From NCBI GenBank assembly GCA_030650395.1, contig JAUSDY010000065.1:1-64000 (forward strand): a stretch of 64,000 bases of DNA, in the 5' to 3' direction. This DNA is from Acidobacteriota bacterium (GTDB lineage Bacteria; Acidobacteriota; Vicinamibacteria; Vicinamibacterales; UBA2999). Below the pieces are notes generated by a model, which saw only the letters and a list, made by a program, of their open reading frames with translations, had not been told where the DNA came from and did not search any database. The translations under genes were made by a program, and so were the position numbers. This document shows, piece by piece, positions 47,341 through 55,481 of the stretch; the stretch's first letter is position 1, and each line of letters begins with the position of its first letter.

Positions 47341-48164
47341 ACGCAATGCATGTCGGTTTCGGATTGGTTCTGATCGCGGCCGCGGCCGCGCCGGTCGAGG
47401 CCGGTGGCTCGCAGCAGACGACCCCTCCCACGACCGCAGCGGCTGAGGTGACCCAGTGCGCGCAGGCGCAGATGGTGGTCGATCAACTGCTGTCGACCGC
47501 GACAGCACGTATGGACGCGGCGCGCCAGGCCAACACCGCGGCGGACTTGCGCGCCGCGGTCGATAGCTTGCAGGGCACGGTGCGGGACGCGCGCGCGCAG
47601 TTGGCGCCGTGCGCCACGATGCAGCCGTCCGGGGGCGCGGCGATGGATCACTCGAAAATGCCGATGGGCACTGCCCCGCCAACGACGCCGCCTCCTTCCG
47701 CAACCGCGCCGGCAGCGGCGCCGATCGATCATGCCAAGATGCCGATGGGGACCACCCCGGCCGCCAAACCCGCATCGGGCAGCAAGCCACCCGCCGCCGC
47801 ACCGATGGATCATTCGAAGATGCCGATGGGGTCCGCCCCAGCGGCGAAGCCAGCACCGGGCGGCAAACCGCCGGCGGCTGCTCCGATGGATCACTCGAAG
47901 ATGCCGATGGGCGCGGCACCAGCCGCCAAACCCGCGCCCGGCGCCAAACCGCCCGCGGCTGCTCCGATGGATCACTCGAAAATGCCGATGAGTGGATCGA
48001 CCGATGACAAGACCCAGCCCACTGATCCGGTCTGCGGGCTGAAAGTGGATCCCGCCACCGCGCCGAAGACCACTCTTGGCGGACAGATGCACTACTTCTG
48101 TTCCGAGAAACACCGAGAGCTCTTTCAGAAGAACCCGGCGAAGTACCTGCCGAAGGGCCGTTGA
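47337..48164 (+). CDS. Exported protein with five MDHSKMPMG repeats and a C-terminal YHS domain
   Basis: 275 residues. A signal peptide (to about 22) is followed by a short helical region with two Cys (about 40-95), then five copies of (M/I)DH(S/A)KMPM(G/S) separated by Pro/Ala/Lys linkers of about 20 residues (about 100-222). The C-terminus is a YHS domain (DPVCGLKVDPATAP, MHYFCSEKHRELF). His plus three Met per repeat suits binding of several Cu ions, and the YHS adds a soft-metal site. At DNA level the last three repeats are almost identical, suggesting recent tandem expansion. It overlaps the TolC-like gene (ATGA) and is followed by a cytochrome c gene 6 bp on. Confidence 0.82.
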   Translation: MNAMHVGFGLVLIAAAAAPVEAGGSQQTTPPTTAAAEVTQCAQAQMVVDQLLSTATARMDAARQANTAADLRAAVDSLQGTVRDARAQLAPCATMQPSGGAAMDHSKMPMGTAPPTTPPPSATAPAAAPIDHAKMPMGTTPAAKPASGSKPPAAAPMDHSKMPMGSAPAAKPAPGGKPPAAAPMDHSKMPMGAAPAAKPAPGAKPPAAAPMDHSKMPMSGSTDDKTQPTDPVCGLKVDPATAPKTTLGGQMHYFCSEKHRELFQKNPAKYLPKGR

Positions 48165-48170
48165 CGCATC

Positions 48171-48794
48171 ATGCGACCGGTCCCCAAGGCGCTTCTGCTG
48201 TTCGTCGGCCTGGCCGGCCTGGTCGGCGCGGCGGGCGGCTGCTACATGATCAGCACGGGCTTCAGCGCGCGGCCCGAGCCCGGCGGCCTCGAAACGTTTG
48301 CCGCGCTCACGATCCGTAATATCGCGATCGGCCGGCAAGCGCGAGGCTTGAACAACCCAGTCGAACGATCGCCAGAGATCATCGCCGGCGGCCGCGCGCA
48401 TTTTGCCGATCACTGCGCCAGTTGCCATGCCAACGACGGTAGCGGCAATACGACGATCGGCAAGGGACTGTACCCAAAGGTGCCCGATATGCGACTGGCA
48501 CGCACGCAGGATCTTTCTGACGGCGAGTTGTTTTACATCATCGAGAACGGGGTGCGCATGACCGGCATGCCGGCGTGGGGTACCGGACAACCGTCGGGCG
48601 AATCCGCGAGCTGGCACCTCGTGCACTTCATTCGCCATCTGCCCGAGTTGAGCAAGCCCGAGCTCGAGGAAATGGCGGCGCTCAATCCGACGTCCCCCGA
48701 CCAGTTTCGCCAGCGTCAGATTGACGCGCAGTTTCTCGAAGGCGATACCGAGCCGTCGGCGGCGGCCCCTCCGGCCAGCCCGCATAAGCACTAA
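48171..48794 (+). CDS. Exported class I cytochrome c
   Basis: 207 residues with an N-terminal anchor/signal (LLLFVGLAGLVGAAGGC; the Cys could also make it a lipoprotein). A single haem-c site CASCHAND lies near residue 82, and the Met ligand is in RMTGMPAWG near 128. The C-terminal tail is Ala/Pro-rich and ends SPHKH. It is the last gene of the copper operon and probably takes the electrons or supplies redox balance for the multicopper oxidase; this pairing is inferred from gene order. Confidence 0.85.
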   Translation: MRPVPKALLLFVGLAGLVGAAGGCYMISTGFSARPEPGGLETFAALTIRNIAIGRQARGLNNPVERSPEIIAGGRAHFADHCASCHANDGSGNTTIGKGLYPKVPDMRLARTQDLSDGELFYIIENGVRMTGMPAWGTGQPSGESASWHLVHFIRHLPELSKPELEEMAALNPTSPDQFRQRQIDAQFLEGDTEPSAAAPPASPHKH

Positions 48795-48858
48795 GCACCG
48801 CACCCGCCTTCCGCCGACGCGGTCTATCAACGTCTCGCTGACGCTGGATTTCCTCGGA

Positions 48859-49872
48859 TCAGCAAGAGGGCTGGAGATTGACGAACAGCCCCACGCCAGG
48901 GGCGACCCGACCACTGTAGCGGGGCGCGAGCAGTCGCGGAACCAGGCTGAGATTGACGTGGCCGCCAAGACCCGCCGCCCACCCCTTGACCGCCGCGAAT
49001 TGACGGAGGTAACCAATCTGCAGTTTGGCGACGGTGAAGACGGCGTCCTCGTCTTCGTGCACATGCAGATCGTGACCAGGCTTGCCGACGATGTCGAGCC
49101 GGCCGAACCAGGTGTGGACCGCACTGGATGAAGCCACCGCCGTTTCAACGAGCAAGGCATGAGTCGTCTGCTCGGGCAGCCCCACAATAATACTGGCCTC
49201 CTGGTTCACGCCGTACGCGACGGTTGACGCCCAGAAACTTTTCTCGCGCAGCGGCCGAATGGTAGATCGCCGACGCGGTCAGGCGATCGACGTCGTGCGG
49301 CGCATGGTCGTCGAGGCCGGCTTCCGCCTCGCGCAGGTGGCCGGCGGAGACCTGAAGCGCCCAGCGGTCGGTCGGCAGCAACGAGAAACGCATCGCGGTC
49401 GAGTCGAGCGCAGCGAGATCGAGATTCGCGCGCGACTCGTCGGGCTCGCGGCCGTTGAACGCCGAACCCTCGACCTTCCACCGCGGTCCCGACACGCCGG
49501 TGGTCACGACGCCGAACGAAATGTGCGTCGCATCGAGCCAGTGGTGCGTGATCGGCGCGATCGGATTGCCGAACGCCGACGCGCGGTGTGGGAACGCGGG
49601 GACTCGTAGAGAAACTGCCCGAAGATATTCGCGTGGCCCATGAAGCTCCATGCGCCGGCATCGCGGTGAATGCCGTTCATCGGCGTGACGTCGGGCTGCC
49701 ACGCGGTTCCTGACGCGTCGCGCGCCGGAAACAACGTCACCATCTTCGACATGTCATGTTCGGGCGCGGCCGGCTGATGCCCCGCATGGTCCTGCGCCAT
49801 CGCCTCGATGCCGGTCGCGAGCATCACGACGGCAATCACTCCGCAAACGTACGACGATCGGTCGGTCTTCAT
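48859..49872 (-). pseudogene. Broken outer-membrane-type protein gene
   Basis: Three minus-strand frames make one family member in pieces. ATG 49872 gives a signal peptide and QDHAGHQPAAPEHDMSKM ... GAWSFMGHANIFGQFLYES. Then the frame changes at about 49605 to PHRASAFGNPIAPITHHWLD, ATHISFGVVTTGV, WKVEGSAFNGREPDESRANL. A further one-base shift at about 49245 leads to SFWASTVAYGVNQEASIIVG and on to VGLFVNLQPSC (stop 48859-48861). In relatives that I recall from copper-gene neighbourhoods, about 100 residues separate the first two parts, so an internal deletion plus a frameshift has inactivated it. Confidence 0.7.
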
Positions 49873-49950
49873 CTGATGAGATCCCCTCGGCCACGCACGT
49901 GAGGCGCGGCTCCGCCTGCCAGGACTGTTAGTCGGTGGACAGCGCGAGGA

Positions 49951-50313
49951 TCAGATTCGGAGGACGCTGATCAGGAGTGGATGAGGAACAGCAGCGCGGA
50001 ATTCGAGCGGTCGAAAGACGAGTCTTCCGATCGAAGGTTGCGCATGACAGATCGACCGGCTGAGCGCCTGGGATGCGCCGCCGACGTGCCGGTCGCCATT
50101 TTTGGCGGCGGACAGCACCGGCTCGATCGCGTCCGGCGGACACTCGTGGGCGATCCCGCCGATCAGCGTGACGCCGGAATCCCGTGACTCGTGGTGGCAT
50201 GCCACTTCGACTGGAGTGGTGACGGCGTCACCGCACTCCCAATCGCACGCGAGCAGGCGGCCGGAGCCGAGGGCAAGCGTGACAGCGACACACCAGGCAA
50301 TCGATCGGACCAT
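49951..50313 (-). CDS. Small exported Cys/His protein, C-x3-C ... CH, C-terminal LRI family (member D)
   Basis: 120 residues from ATG 50313. A signal peptide is followed by RLLACDWECGDAVTTPVEVA-CHHES, then AHECPPDAIEP, a Cys (SICHAQP) and the C-terminus LLISVLRI. It aligns well with the protein at 32215 (C-x3-C, CH, CPP, LRI). Upstream lies an 8-4-8 inverted repeat (50330-50349) next to a TATAAA-like box. Downstream is the broken outer-membrane gene, as in the paralogous locus where copA follows. Probable metal-handling role by association. Confidence 0.65.
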   Translation of the reverse strand: MVRSIAWCVAVTLALGSGRLLACDWECGDAVTTPVEVACHHESRDSGVTLIGGIAHECPPDAIEPVLSAAKNGDRHVGGASQALSRSICHAQPSIGRLVFRPLEFRAAVPHPLLISVLRI

Positions 50314-50329
50314 CGAACTTCCACTCTAC

Positions 50330-50349
50330 AACGAACAGAGGTGTTCGTT
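50330..50349. promoter_or_regulatory. Operator-like inverted repeat upstream of the Cys/LRI gene
   Basis: A perfect 8-4-8 inverted repeat (AACGAACA, GAGG, TGTTCGTT) 17 bp upstream of the ATG at 50313, immediately downstream of a TATAAA-like box on the minus strand. Same overall size as the repeat at 2143-2162 but different arms. Binding factor unknown. Confidence 0.5.
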
Positions 50350-50427
50350 TTTATACAACCCATACCGCTAGCTCGGCGTTACCACCGATAACGAGCGCAG
50401 TCATCCGCAAAGGTGCAGAATAGACGG

Positions 50428-51339
50428 ATGCCTACGACTGACAGCGCCATCACCCTCCCCCCGTCCACCGACAGCGCCATCACCCTTCCAACGACCGCCG
50501 CGCCGCCCCAGGCCCTCTCGGTGAAGGCTTTCGGCATCACCGACACCGGCAAGGTGCGGCAGAGCAACGAGGATCAATTCCTGATCACCGAGCTGAGTAA
50601 GTCGATGCGTGTCTGGCAGACCAGCCTGCCCGAGCCGAAGCTGCAGGTCGGCGAGGAGCGCGCCCATATGTTTCTGGTCGCCGACGGCATGGGCGGGCAT
50701 CGCGCCGGCGAACGCGCGAGCGCCATCGCCGTCGCGGCGATCGAACAGTTCACACTCAACAATTTCCGCTGGTTCTTCAACACCGACAACAGCGGCGCGC
50801 AGAAGGTGCTCGCGCAGTTCCAGATAGCCCTCAGCCAGGCCGACGCGCAAATTCTCGAGAAGGCCGCGGAGAACCCGGAGCTGAAGGGCATGGGCACGAC
50901 GCTGACCATGGCGTTTCAGCTCGGCGCGCAGCTCTGCATCGTGCACGTCGGCGACAGCCGCGCCTATATGTATCGGGACGGCCTGCTGCATCAGCTCACC
51001 AAGGATCACACGCTGGTCGCCGAGATGGTCCGCAGCGGCGCGATCACCAAGGATCAAGCCGCCGGGCATCACCTCCGCAACGTCATCACCAACGTCGTCG
51101 GCGGCCCGCAGCTCGGCGTGAAGGTCGAAGCCCGCGCGTTCGAGCTGCAAGCCGGCGATCGCCTGTTGCTCTGTTCGGATGGATTGACGGAAATGGTGAA
51201 CAACGACGCGATCTCGGCGACGCTCGATCGAGAGTCTGAGCCCGAGACCGCCGCCAGAGCGTTGCTAACGCAGGCCAACGAAGCCGGCGGCCGCGACAAC
51301 ATCACGGTTCTGGTTGCGCGGTTTGACGCGGAAGCGTGA
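50428..51339 (+). CDS. PP2C-family serine/threonine protein phosphatase
   Basis: 303 residues from ATG 50428. The PP2C metal-binding motifs are present in order: RQSNEDQF, ADGMGGHRAGERAS, GDSRAYMYR, LCSDGLTEMV and GGRDNITVLVARF. It is a soluble Mn/Mg-dependent phosphatase that reverses Ser/Thr kinase signalling. The N-terminal 30 residues contain a direct duplication (TDSAITLP twice, DNA 50440-50490), a recent tandem event in a disordered tail. No kinase gene is adjacent; it is divergent from the Cys/LRI gene and convergent with the Pit gene. Confidence 0.88.
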   Translation: MPTTDSAITLPPSTDSAITLPTTAAPPQALSVKAFGITDTGKVRQSNEDQFLITELSKSMRVWQTSLPEPKLQVGEERAHMFLVADGMGGHRAGERASAIAVAAIEQFTLNNFRWFFNTDNSGAQKVLAQFQIALSQADAQILEKAAENPELKGMGTTLTMAFQLGAQLCIVHVGDSRAYMYRDGLLHQLTKDHTLVAEMVRSGAITKDQAAGHHLRNVITNVVGGPQLGVKVEARAFELQAGDRLLLCSDGLTEMVNNDAISATLDRESEPETAARALLTQANEAGGRDNITVLVARFDAEA

Positions 51340-51347
51340 CTAACGCG

Positions 51348-52349
51348 CTACGGCACGCCGATCGCGGCGAGAATGTAGAAGGTGACCGCCGCGATGCCCG
51401 CCGCCGCGGGAATGGTGAGAATCCACGCCCAGACGATCTGACCCGCGATACCCCATCGCACGGCAGAGAGCCGGCGCGTCGAGCCGACGCCGATGATCGC
51501 GCCGGTGATCGTGTGGGTCGTGCTGACAGGCACGCCCATCGCCGTAGCCGTAAAGAGCGAGATCGCGCCGGCAGTCTCTGCGGCAAATCCGCCGACCGGC
51601 TGCAGGCGCGTAATCTTCGACCCCATGGTGTAGATAATGCGCCACCCGCCGGCCAGCGTGCCGAGTGATATCGCCGCGTGCGCCGCGAGCACGACCCAGA
51701 ACGGAATTCTGAACTCGCTCAGGTAGCCGCCTGCATAGAGCGCCCCCGCGATGATGCCCATCGTCTTCTGCGCGTCATTGCCGCCGTGCCCGAGACTGTA
51801 GGCGGCTGCCGACACCAGCTGCAGCTTGCGAAAGTAACGATCGACGCGCGACGGCGCGGTATTCCGGCACACCCAGTACACCGCCACCATCAGGACGAAG
51901 CCCAGCACGAAGCCGAACCCAGGGGCGAGCACGATGAAGATCAGCGTCTTGGTCCACCCCGAGGGAATCAGCGCGACCATTCCGACCTTGGCGACCGCCG
52001 CGCCGGCGTAGCCGCCGATCAGCGCGTGAGACGAGCTGGTGGGCAGGCCGACATACCAGGTAAACAGGTCCCAGACGATCGCGCCGAACAGGCCCGCGAG
52101 AATCACCGACGACGTCACGACCGTGATGTCCACCATCCCCGAGCCGATGGTCTTGGCCACGGCGGTACCGAAGACGAACGCGGCGACGAAGTTGAAGAAC
52201 GCCGCCCAGATCACGGCCTTGCCCGGGGACAGGACCCGGGTGGAGACGACGGTGGCGATGGAATTGGCGGCGTCGTGGAAGCCGTTGATGTAGTCGAAGA
52301 TCAACGCCACGACCACGACGAGGACAACGAGGGCGAGGGTCGAATCCAC
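51348..52349 (-). CDS. pit: Inorganic phosphate transporter, Pit family
   Basis: 333 residues, about 10 transmembrane segments. Both family signatures are present: NGFHDAANSIATVVSTR near the N-terminus and GVPVSTTHTITGAIIGVG near residue 275. It imports phosphate (as metal-phosphate) with protons. It follows the DUF47 gene by 6 bp, the usual pairing. Pit can also let arsenate in, which is notable next to an ars cluster. Confidence 0.92.
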   Translation of the reverse strand: MDSTLALVVLVVVVALIFDYINGFHDAANSIATVVSTRVLSPGKAVIWAAFFNFVAAFVFGTAVAKTIGSGMVDITVVTSSVILAGLFGAIVWDLFTWYVGLPTSSSHALIGGYAGAAVAKVGMVALIPSGWTKTLIFIVLAPGFGFVLGFVLMVAVYWVCRNTAPSRVDRYFRKLQLVSAAAYSLGHGGNDAQKTMGIIAGALYAGGYLSEFRIPFWVVLAAHAAISLGTLAGGWRIIYTMGSKITRLQPVGGFAAETAGAISLFTATAMGVPVSTTHTITGAIIGVGSTRRLSAVRWGIAGQIVWAWILTIPAAAGIAAVTFYILAAIGVP

Positions 52350-52355
52350 GCCGCG

Positions 52356-52973
52356 CTACCCGTGCTTGACGACGACGCCTTCGAGAACATTGGCGCAGTC
52401 CTCGCAGCGATCCGTCGCCTCTTCGAGCAGGTCGAGCACTTCCTTCCACTTGATGATCGTGATGGCGTCCTTCTCTTCGTCGAACAGCCGGCGCAGCGCT
52501 TCGTCGTGGATGTCGTCGGCCGCGTTCTCGAGCCGGTTGACCTCCATCGCGACCTGCGCCACTTCTTTGCGCTTCTCGAGCGCCTCGACCGCGACCTTGA
52601 CCTGCATGGTCGACTGCCAGGTCAACGATGCCAGCTCGCGCGCGCCGTAGCGCAGCGACGCCATCCGGTAGCGCCGCGTGACCGCAGCGGCCGCGTCGAT
52701 CGCGTCCATGACATCATCAAGCGACTTGGCCAGCGTGTGAATGTCTTCGCGATCGATCGGCGTCACGAAAGTGCGGTTCAGGCGCTGGATGATGCTGTGG
52801 GTCAGCGAATCGCATTCGCCTTCGACCTGGTTGATCTGGAGCGCGATGTCCCAGTTGGGCGGGTCCGACGATAGCATGCGTTCGAGCAGGGTGGCGCCGG
52901 AGACGATCCGGTCGGCCAGGGCGGTGAAATCAGCGAAAAACTTCTCTTCTCGGGGGATTAGTCGGAAGCGCAC
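52356..52973 (-). CDS. DUF47/PhoU-like phosphate transport regulator
   Basis: 205 residues from a GTG at 52973 (MRFRLIPREEKFFADF is the conserved start). All-helical PhoU-like fold with acidic metal-binding segments (EGECDSLTHSIIQRLNRTF; NRLENAADDIHDEALRRLF; EATDRCEDCANVL). DUF47 proteins pair with Pit transporters and regulate them. Three 11-bp repeats resembling Pho boxes lie only 8 bp upstream of the start codon. Confidence 0.88.
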   Translation of the reverse strand: MRFRLIPREEKFFADFTALADRIVSGATLLERMLSSDPPNWDIALQINQVEGECDSLTHSIIQRLNRTFVTPIDREDIHTLAKSLDDVMDAIDAAAAVTRRYRMASLRYGARELASLTWQSTMQVKVAVEALEKRKEVAQVAMEVNRLENAADDIHDEALRRLFDEEKDAITIIKWKEVLDLLEEATDRCEDCANVLEGVVVKHG

Positions 52974-52980
52974 GGGCGGA

Positions 52981-53013
52981 AGTATGTCACAGGAACGTTA
53001 CACGGGTGTTACA
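52981..53013. promoter_or_regulatory. Three 11-bp direct repeats, putative Pho box
   Basis: On the minus strand TGTAACACCCG, TGTAACGTTCC and TGTGACATACT follow one another without gaps; on the plus strand the cores read TGTCACA, CGTTACA, TGTTACA. Eleven-bp periodicity is the hallmark of PhoB/PhoP binding sites. They lie between the DUF47-pit operon and the divergent cupredoxin lipoprotein gene, so either could be the target. Confidence 0.5.
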
Positions 53014-53150
53014 TCGCCGCAACGCCCTCTGTTTTCATGGAATTAACAGGCGCGTCACAAGGCCGACGAGCCCGCTCGATACCTTCGGACCATCGATTAC
53101 AAGAGGCGGGTTAACGATCTATGATGACTGGCGTATCCGAGGGTCCGTTG

Positions 53151-53939
53151 ATGCCGACCTGTGAACTTCTGAACCCCAAGCTCTACTTGCCGATGGTCAT
53201 CGTCCTGGCCGCCGCGTGTGGCGGCGGAGCGGACCAGCCCGCGAGCTCGGCCACGCCGGCAGCCGCCCCGGCAGCCGCGCCAACCGACACGGCCGACGGC
53301 CCCGGAGTGATTGCCGGCACGATCACTTTTGGGGGGACGCCGCCACCGGCACGCCCGCTACGGATGGACTCTGATCCGAAATGCGTACCCGAGCCGGGCT
53401 CAACGTCCGACCTACTCGTCGTGGGTCCTGGCCAGGGCTTGAAGAATGTCTTCGTCTACGTCAAGGACGGCCTCGGTACACGGACCTACGCGATACCCAC
53501 CACGCCGGTGACGTTGGATCAGAAGGGCTGCCGCTACGTCCCTCATGTCTTCGGCGTGCAGGCGGGACAGACCTTCCAGGTCGCCAACAACGACACGACG
53601 CTGCACAATGTGCACGCGCTCCCGAAGAACAACCGCGAGTTCAACTTCGGACAACCGGCCAACGTGCCCGCAGTGTCGCGCGTATTCGACAAACCGGAAA
53701 TCGGCCTCCCCTTTCGCTGCGACGTGCATGGCTGGATGAACGCCTACGTCAATATCGTCCCGCATCCGTTCTTCGCGGTCACGAACGACGGCGGCAGCTT
53801 CGAGATCAAGGGCCTGCCGCCAGGCAGCTACACCATCGAGCTGTGGCACGAACAGCTGGGAACGCAGTCGCAGCCGGTGACGGTGGACGGCAAGACGCCG
53901 GCCTCGATCAAGGCCGCGTTCAAGGGAGGACAAACCTAA
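53151..53939 (+). CDS. Cupredoxin-like lipoprotein with C-terminal regulatory-type beta domain
   Basis: About 262 residues from ATG 53151 (an ATG at 53121 is also possible). A lipobox (IVLAAAC) is followed by an Ala/Pro linker and a plastocyanin-like domain (VFGVQAGQTFQVANNDTTLH-NVHAL, FRCDVHGWMNAYVNIV) with His, Cys, His and Met ligands of a type 1 copper site. The C-terminal part (GSFEIKGLPPGSYTIELWHE) is a carboxypeptidase-regulatory-like beta fold. Such proteins occur near cytochrome and methylamine-type electron chains. The last two codons and stop lie in a dispersed palindromic repeat. Confidence 0.78.
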   Translation: MPTCELLNPKLYLPMVIVLAAACGGGADQPASSATPAAAPAAAPTDTADGPGVIAGTITFGGTPPPARPLRMDSDPKCVPEPGSTSDLLVVGPGQGLKNVFVYVKDGLGTRTYAIPTTPVTLDQKGCRYVPHVFGVQAGQTFQVANNDTTLHNVHALPKNNREFNFGQPANVPAVSRVFDKPEIGLPFRCDVHGWMNAYVNIVPHPFFAVTNDGGSFEIKGLPPGSYTIELWHEQLGTQSQPVTVDGKTPASIKAAFKGGQT

Positions 53940-53950
53940 AGGTTTGTCCC
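53929..53950. repeat. Dispersed palindrome, copy 2
   Basis: Arms GGACAAACCT and AGGTTTGTCC around AA, followed by CCCACA. The TAA stop codon of the cupredoxin lipoprotein is formed inside the element (53937-53939). Same element as at 17041-17062. Confidence 0.75.
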
Positions 53951-54037
53951 CACACAAAGTCGGTCGCTACGATCTGGAGCGCGCAAGCGGCGTATAATCC
54001 CCCCGAGTTGCTCGTCATCCGCAGAAAAGGAGTCGCA

Positions 54038-54475
54038 ATGAGGAACCGTATCGTGAAGGCTGTCGTGCTGGGGGCCTGGACGCTGTCCGTGGCGGCGTGC
54101 GGCGGGTCTGACGCACCGGCGGCGGGCACTGTCTTTTTCGTGTCACCCAAGAACGGCGACACGATCAAGCCGATGTCGACGGTCGAATTCGGCAGCACCG
54201 GCGCGACGGTCGCAGCCGTTCCGCCAGGGGAGCTCAAGCCCGAACAGGTGCGAGCGGGCATGATTCACTACCACCTCGGCGTCGACACCGATTGTCTGGC
54301 AACGGGCGTGGCCATTCCGAAGGCCGATCCGTGGATTCATTTCGGCGACGGCAAGAAGGTGATCGAGATGTCGCTGGCGCCCGGCGCGCACCGGCTGGCG
54401 GTGCAGGCTGGTGATGATCTGCATCGCACGCTGGCCGGGATGTGTCAGGTCATCAATGTGACCGTGGCCCCGTAA
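54038..54475 (+). CDS. DUF4399 lipoprotein
   Basis: 145 residues from ATG 54038 (AAAAGGAG 6 bp upstream). Lipobox SVAACGG. The mature domain (GTVFFVSPKNGDTIKPMSTV, HYHLGVDTDC, DPWIHFGDGKKVIEMSLAPG-AHRLAV) matches DUF4399, small periplasmic beta-sandwich proteins of unknown function with conserved His and Asp that could bind a metal. It follows the cupredoxin lipoprotein and is convergent with arsM. Confidence 0.78.
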   Translation: MRNRIVKAVVLGAWTLSVAACGGSDAPAAGTVFFVSPKNGDTIKPMSTVEFGSTGATVAAVPPGELKPEQVRAGMIHYHLGVDTDCLATGVAIPKADPWIHFGDGKKVIEMSLAPGAHRLAVQAGDDLHRTLAGMCQVINVTVAP

Positions 54476-54508
54476 TCGCACGATCACGAAGTGATTCTTG
54501 TCAGTTAC

Positions 54509-54570
54509 GAGTGCAGAGTGCAGAGTTAAGAAAGACTGCTCGAAACTCTGCACTCTTAACTCTTAACTCT
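54509..54570. terminator. Inverted short-tandem repeat between convergent genes
   Basis: GAGTGCA units on the left (54509-54527) face their complement on the right, giving perfect 12-bp arms (54516-54527 and 54544-54555, 16-nt loop) and extra TTAACTCT units further on. Lies between the DUF4399 gene and arsM, so it can act as a bidirectional terminator. Confidence 0.6.
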
Positions 54571-55417
54571 TCGGACAGCAGGTGGGACCGCAGCACGGCG
54601 CTGTGGTCTCGCCTGGCTTGACCGCGCGTACGAACGCGCTCATGAAGCGGCCATCAACTTTTTCTGCCATGGCCACTAGGTCGGGGCCAGCGTCCGCAAG
54701 AAACGCGCGCGCGTCCTCGACCTTGTAGATACGCGTCGGCTCGATGTCGACTTGCGTGAACCCCGCACCTTCGAGCTTCGCGCGATAGTCGCCCTCCTCC
54801 AGCGCGCCGGCAACGCAGCCAATCCATAGTTCCATGCTTCGGCGCACCTCCGCGGGCACGTCATGCCCACGCACCACGACGTCCGACACGGCGAAGCGGC
54901 CACCGGGCTTCAGCACCCGAAAGGCTTCGCGCAGCACGGCGTCCTTGTCGGCGGAGAGATTGATCACGCAGTTGGAGATGATCACATCCACCGAATCGTT
55001 TGGCAGCGGGATGTGCTCGATCTCGCCGCGCAGGAATTCCGCATTGGTGATGCCGGACCGAGCCTGGTTCTGGCGCGCCAGCGCGAGCATGTCGTCGGTC
55101 ATATCGAGGCCGTACGCTTTGCCGGTGGCACCGACCCGCCGCGCCGACAACAACACGTCGATGCCGCCGCCGGAGCCGAGGTCGAGCACGGTCTCCCCTT
55201 CTTTCAATTCGGCCAACGCCGTGGGATTGCCGCAACCGAGGGATGCGACCACGGCTTCGACCGGCAGCGAGCCGAGTTGTTCCACGTCATAGAGGTTCGA
55301 TGTGATGGGGTCGCCACAGCCGCCGGCCGTCGTGCCGCACCCGCAACTCGTTTGGCCCACCGCGGCCCGCCTGGCCGCTTCGCCGTACTTTTCCTTCACG
55401 ACTGCCTTGACGTCCAT
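54563..55417 (-). CDS. arsM: Arsenite S-adenosylmethionine methyltransferase
   Basis: 284 residues. SAM-binding motif VLDLGSGGGIDVLL, then TDDMLALARQNQA. The As(III)-binding cysteines are in place: SNCVINL and IGCVAGAL, plus an N-terminal SCGCGTTAGGCG and a C-terminal CCGPTCCPKS cluster. It methylates As(III) to less toxic or volatile forms. Divergent from arsR with a shared operator region. Confidence 0.92.
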   Translation of the reverse strand: MDVKAVVKEKYGEAARRAAVGQTSCGCGTTAGGCGDPITSNLYDVEQLGSLPVEAVVASLGCGNPTALAELKEGETVLDLGSGGGIDVLLSARRVGATGKAYGLDMTDDMLALARQNQARSGITNAEFLRGEIEHIPLPNDSVDVIISNCVINLSADKDAVLREAFRVLKPGGRFAVSDVVVRGHDVPAEVRRSMELWIGCVAGALEEGDYRAKLEGAGFTQVDIEPTRIYKVEDARAFLADAGPDLVAMAEKVDGRFMSAFVRAVKPGETTAPCCGPTCCPKS

Positions 55418-55426
55418 AGCCCCTCC

Positions 55427-55450
55427 ATATATTCGTTTTAGCGAATATAT
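55427..55450. promoter_or_regulatory. ArsR operator between arsM and arsR
   Basis: A perfect 9-6-9 inverted repeat (ATATATTCG, TTTTAG, CGAATATAT) in the 64-bp divergent region. AT-rich half sites ATATATC and GAATATAT follow. Typical position for arsenite-relieved repression of both transcripts. Confidence 0.72.
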
Positions 55451-55481
55451 TAAGCCGTGATATATCTGTCAAGGTGAATAT

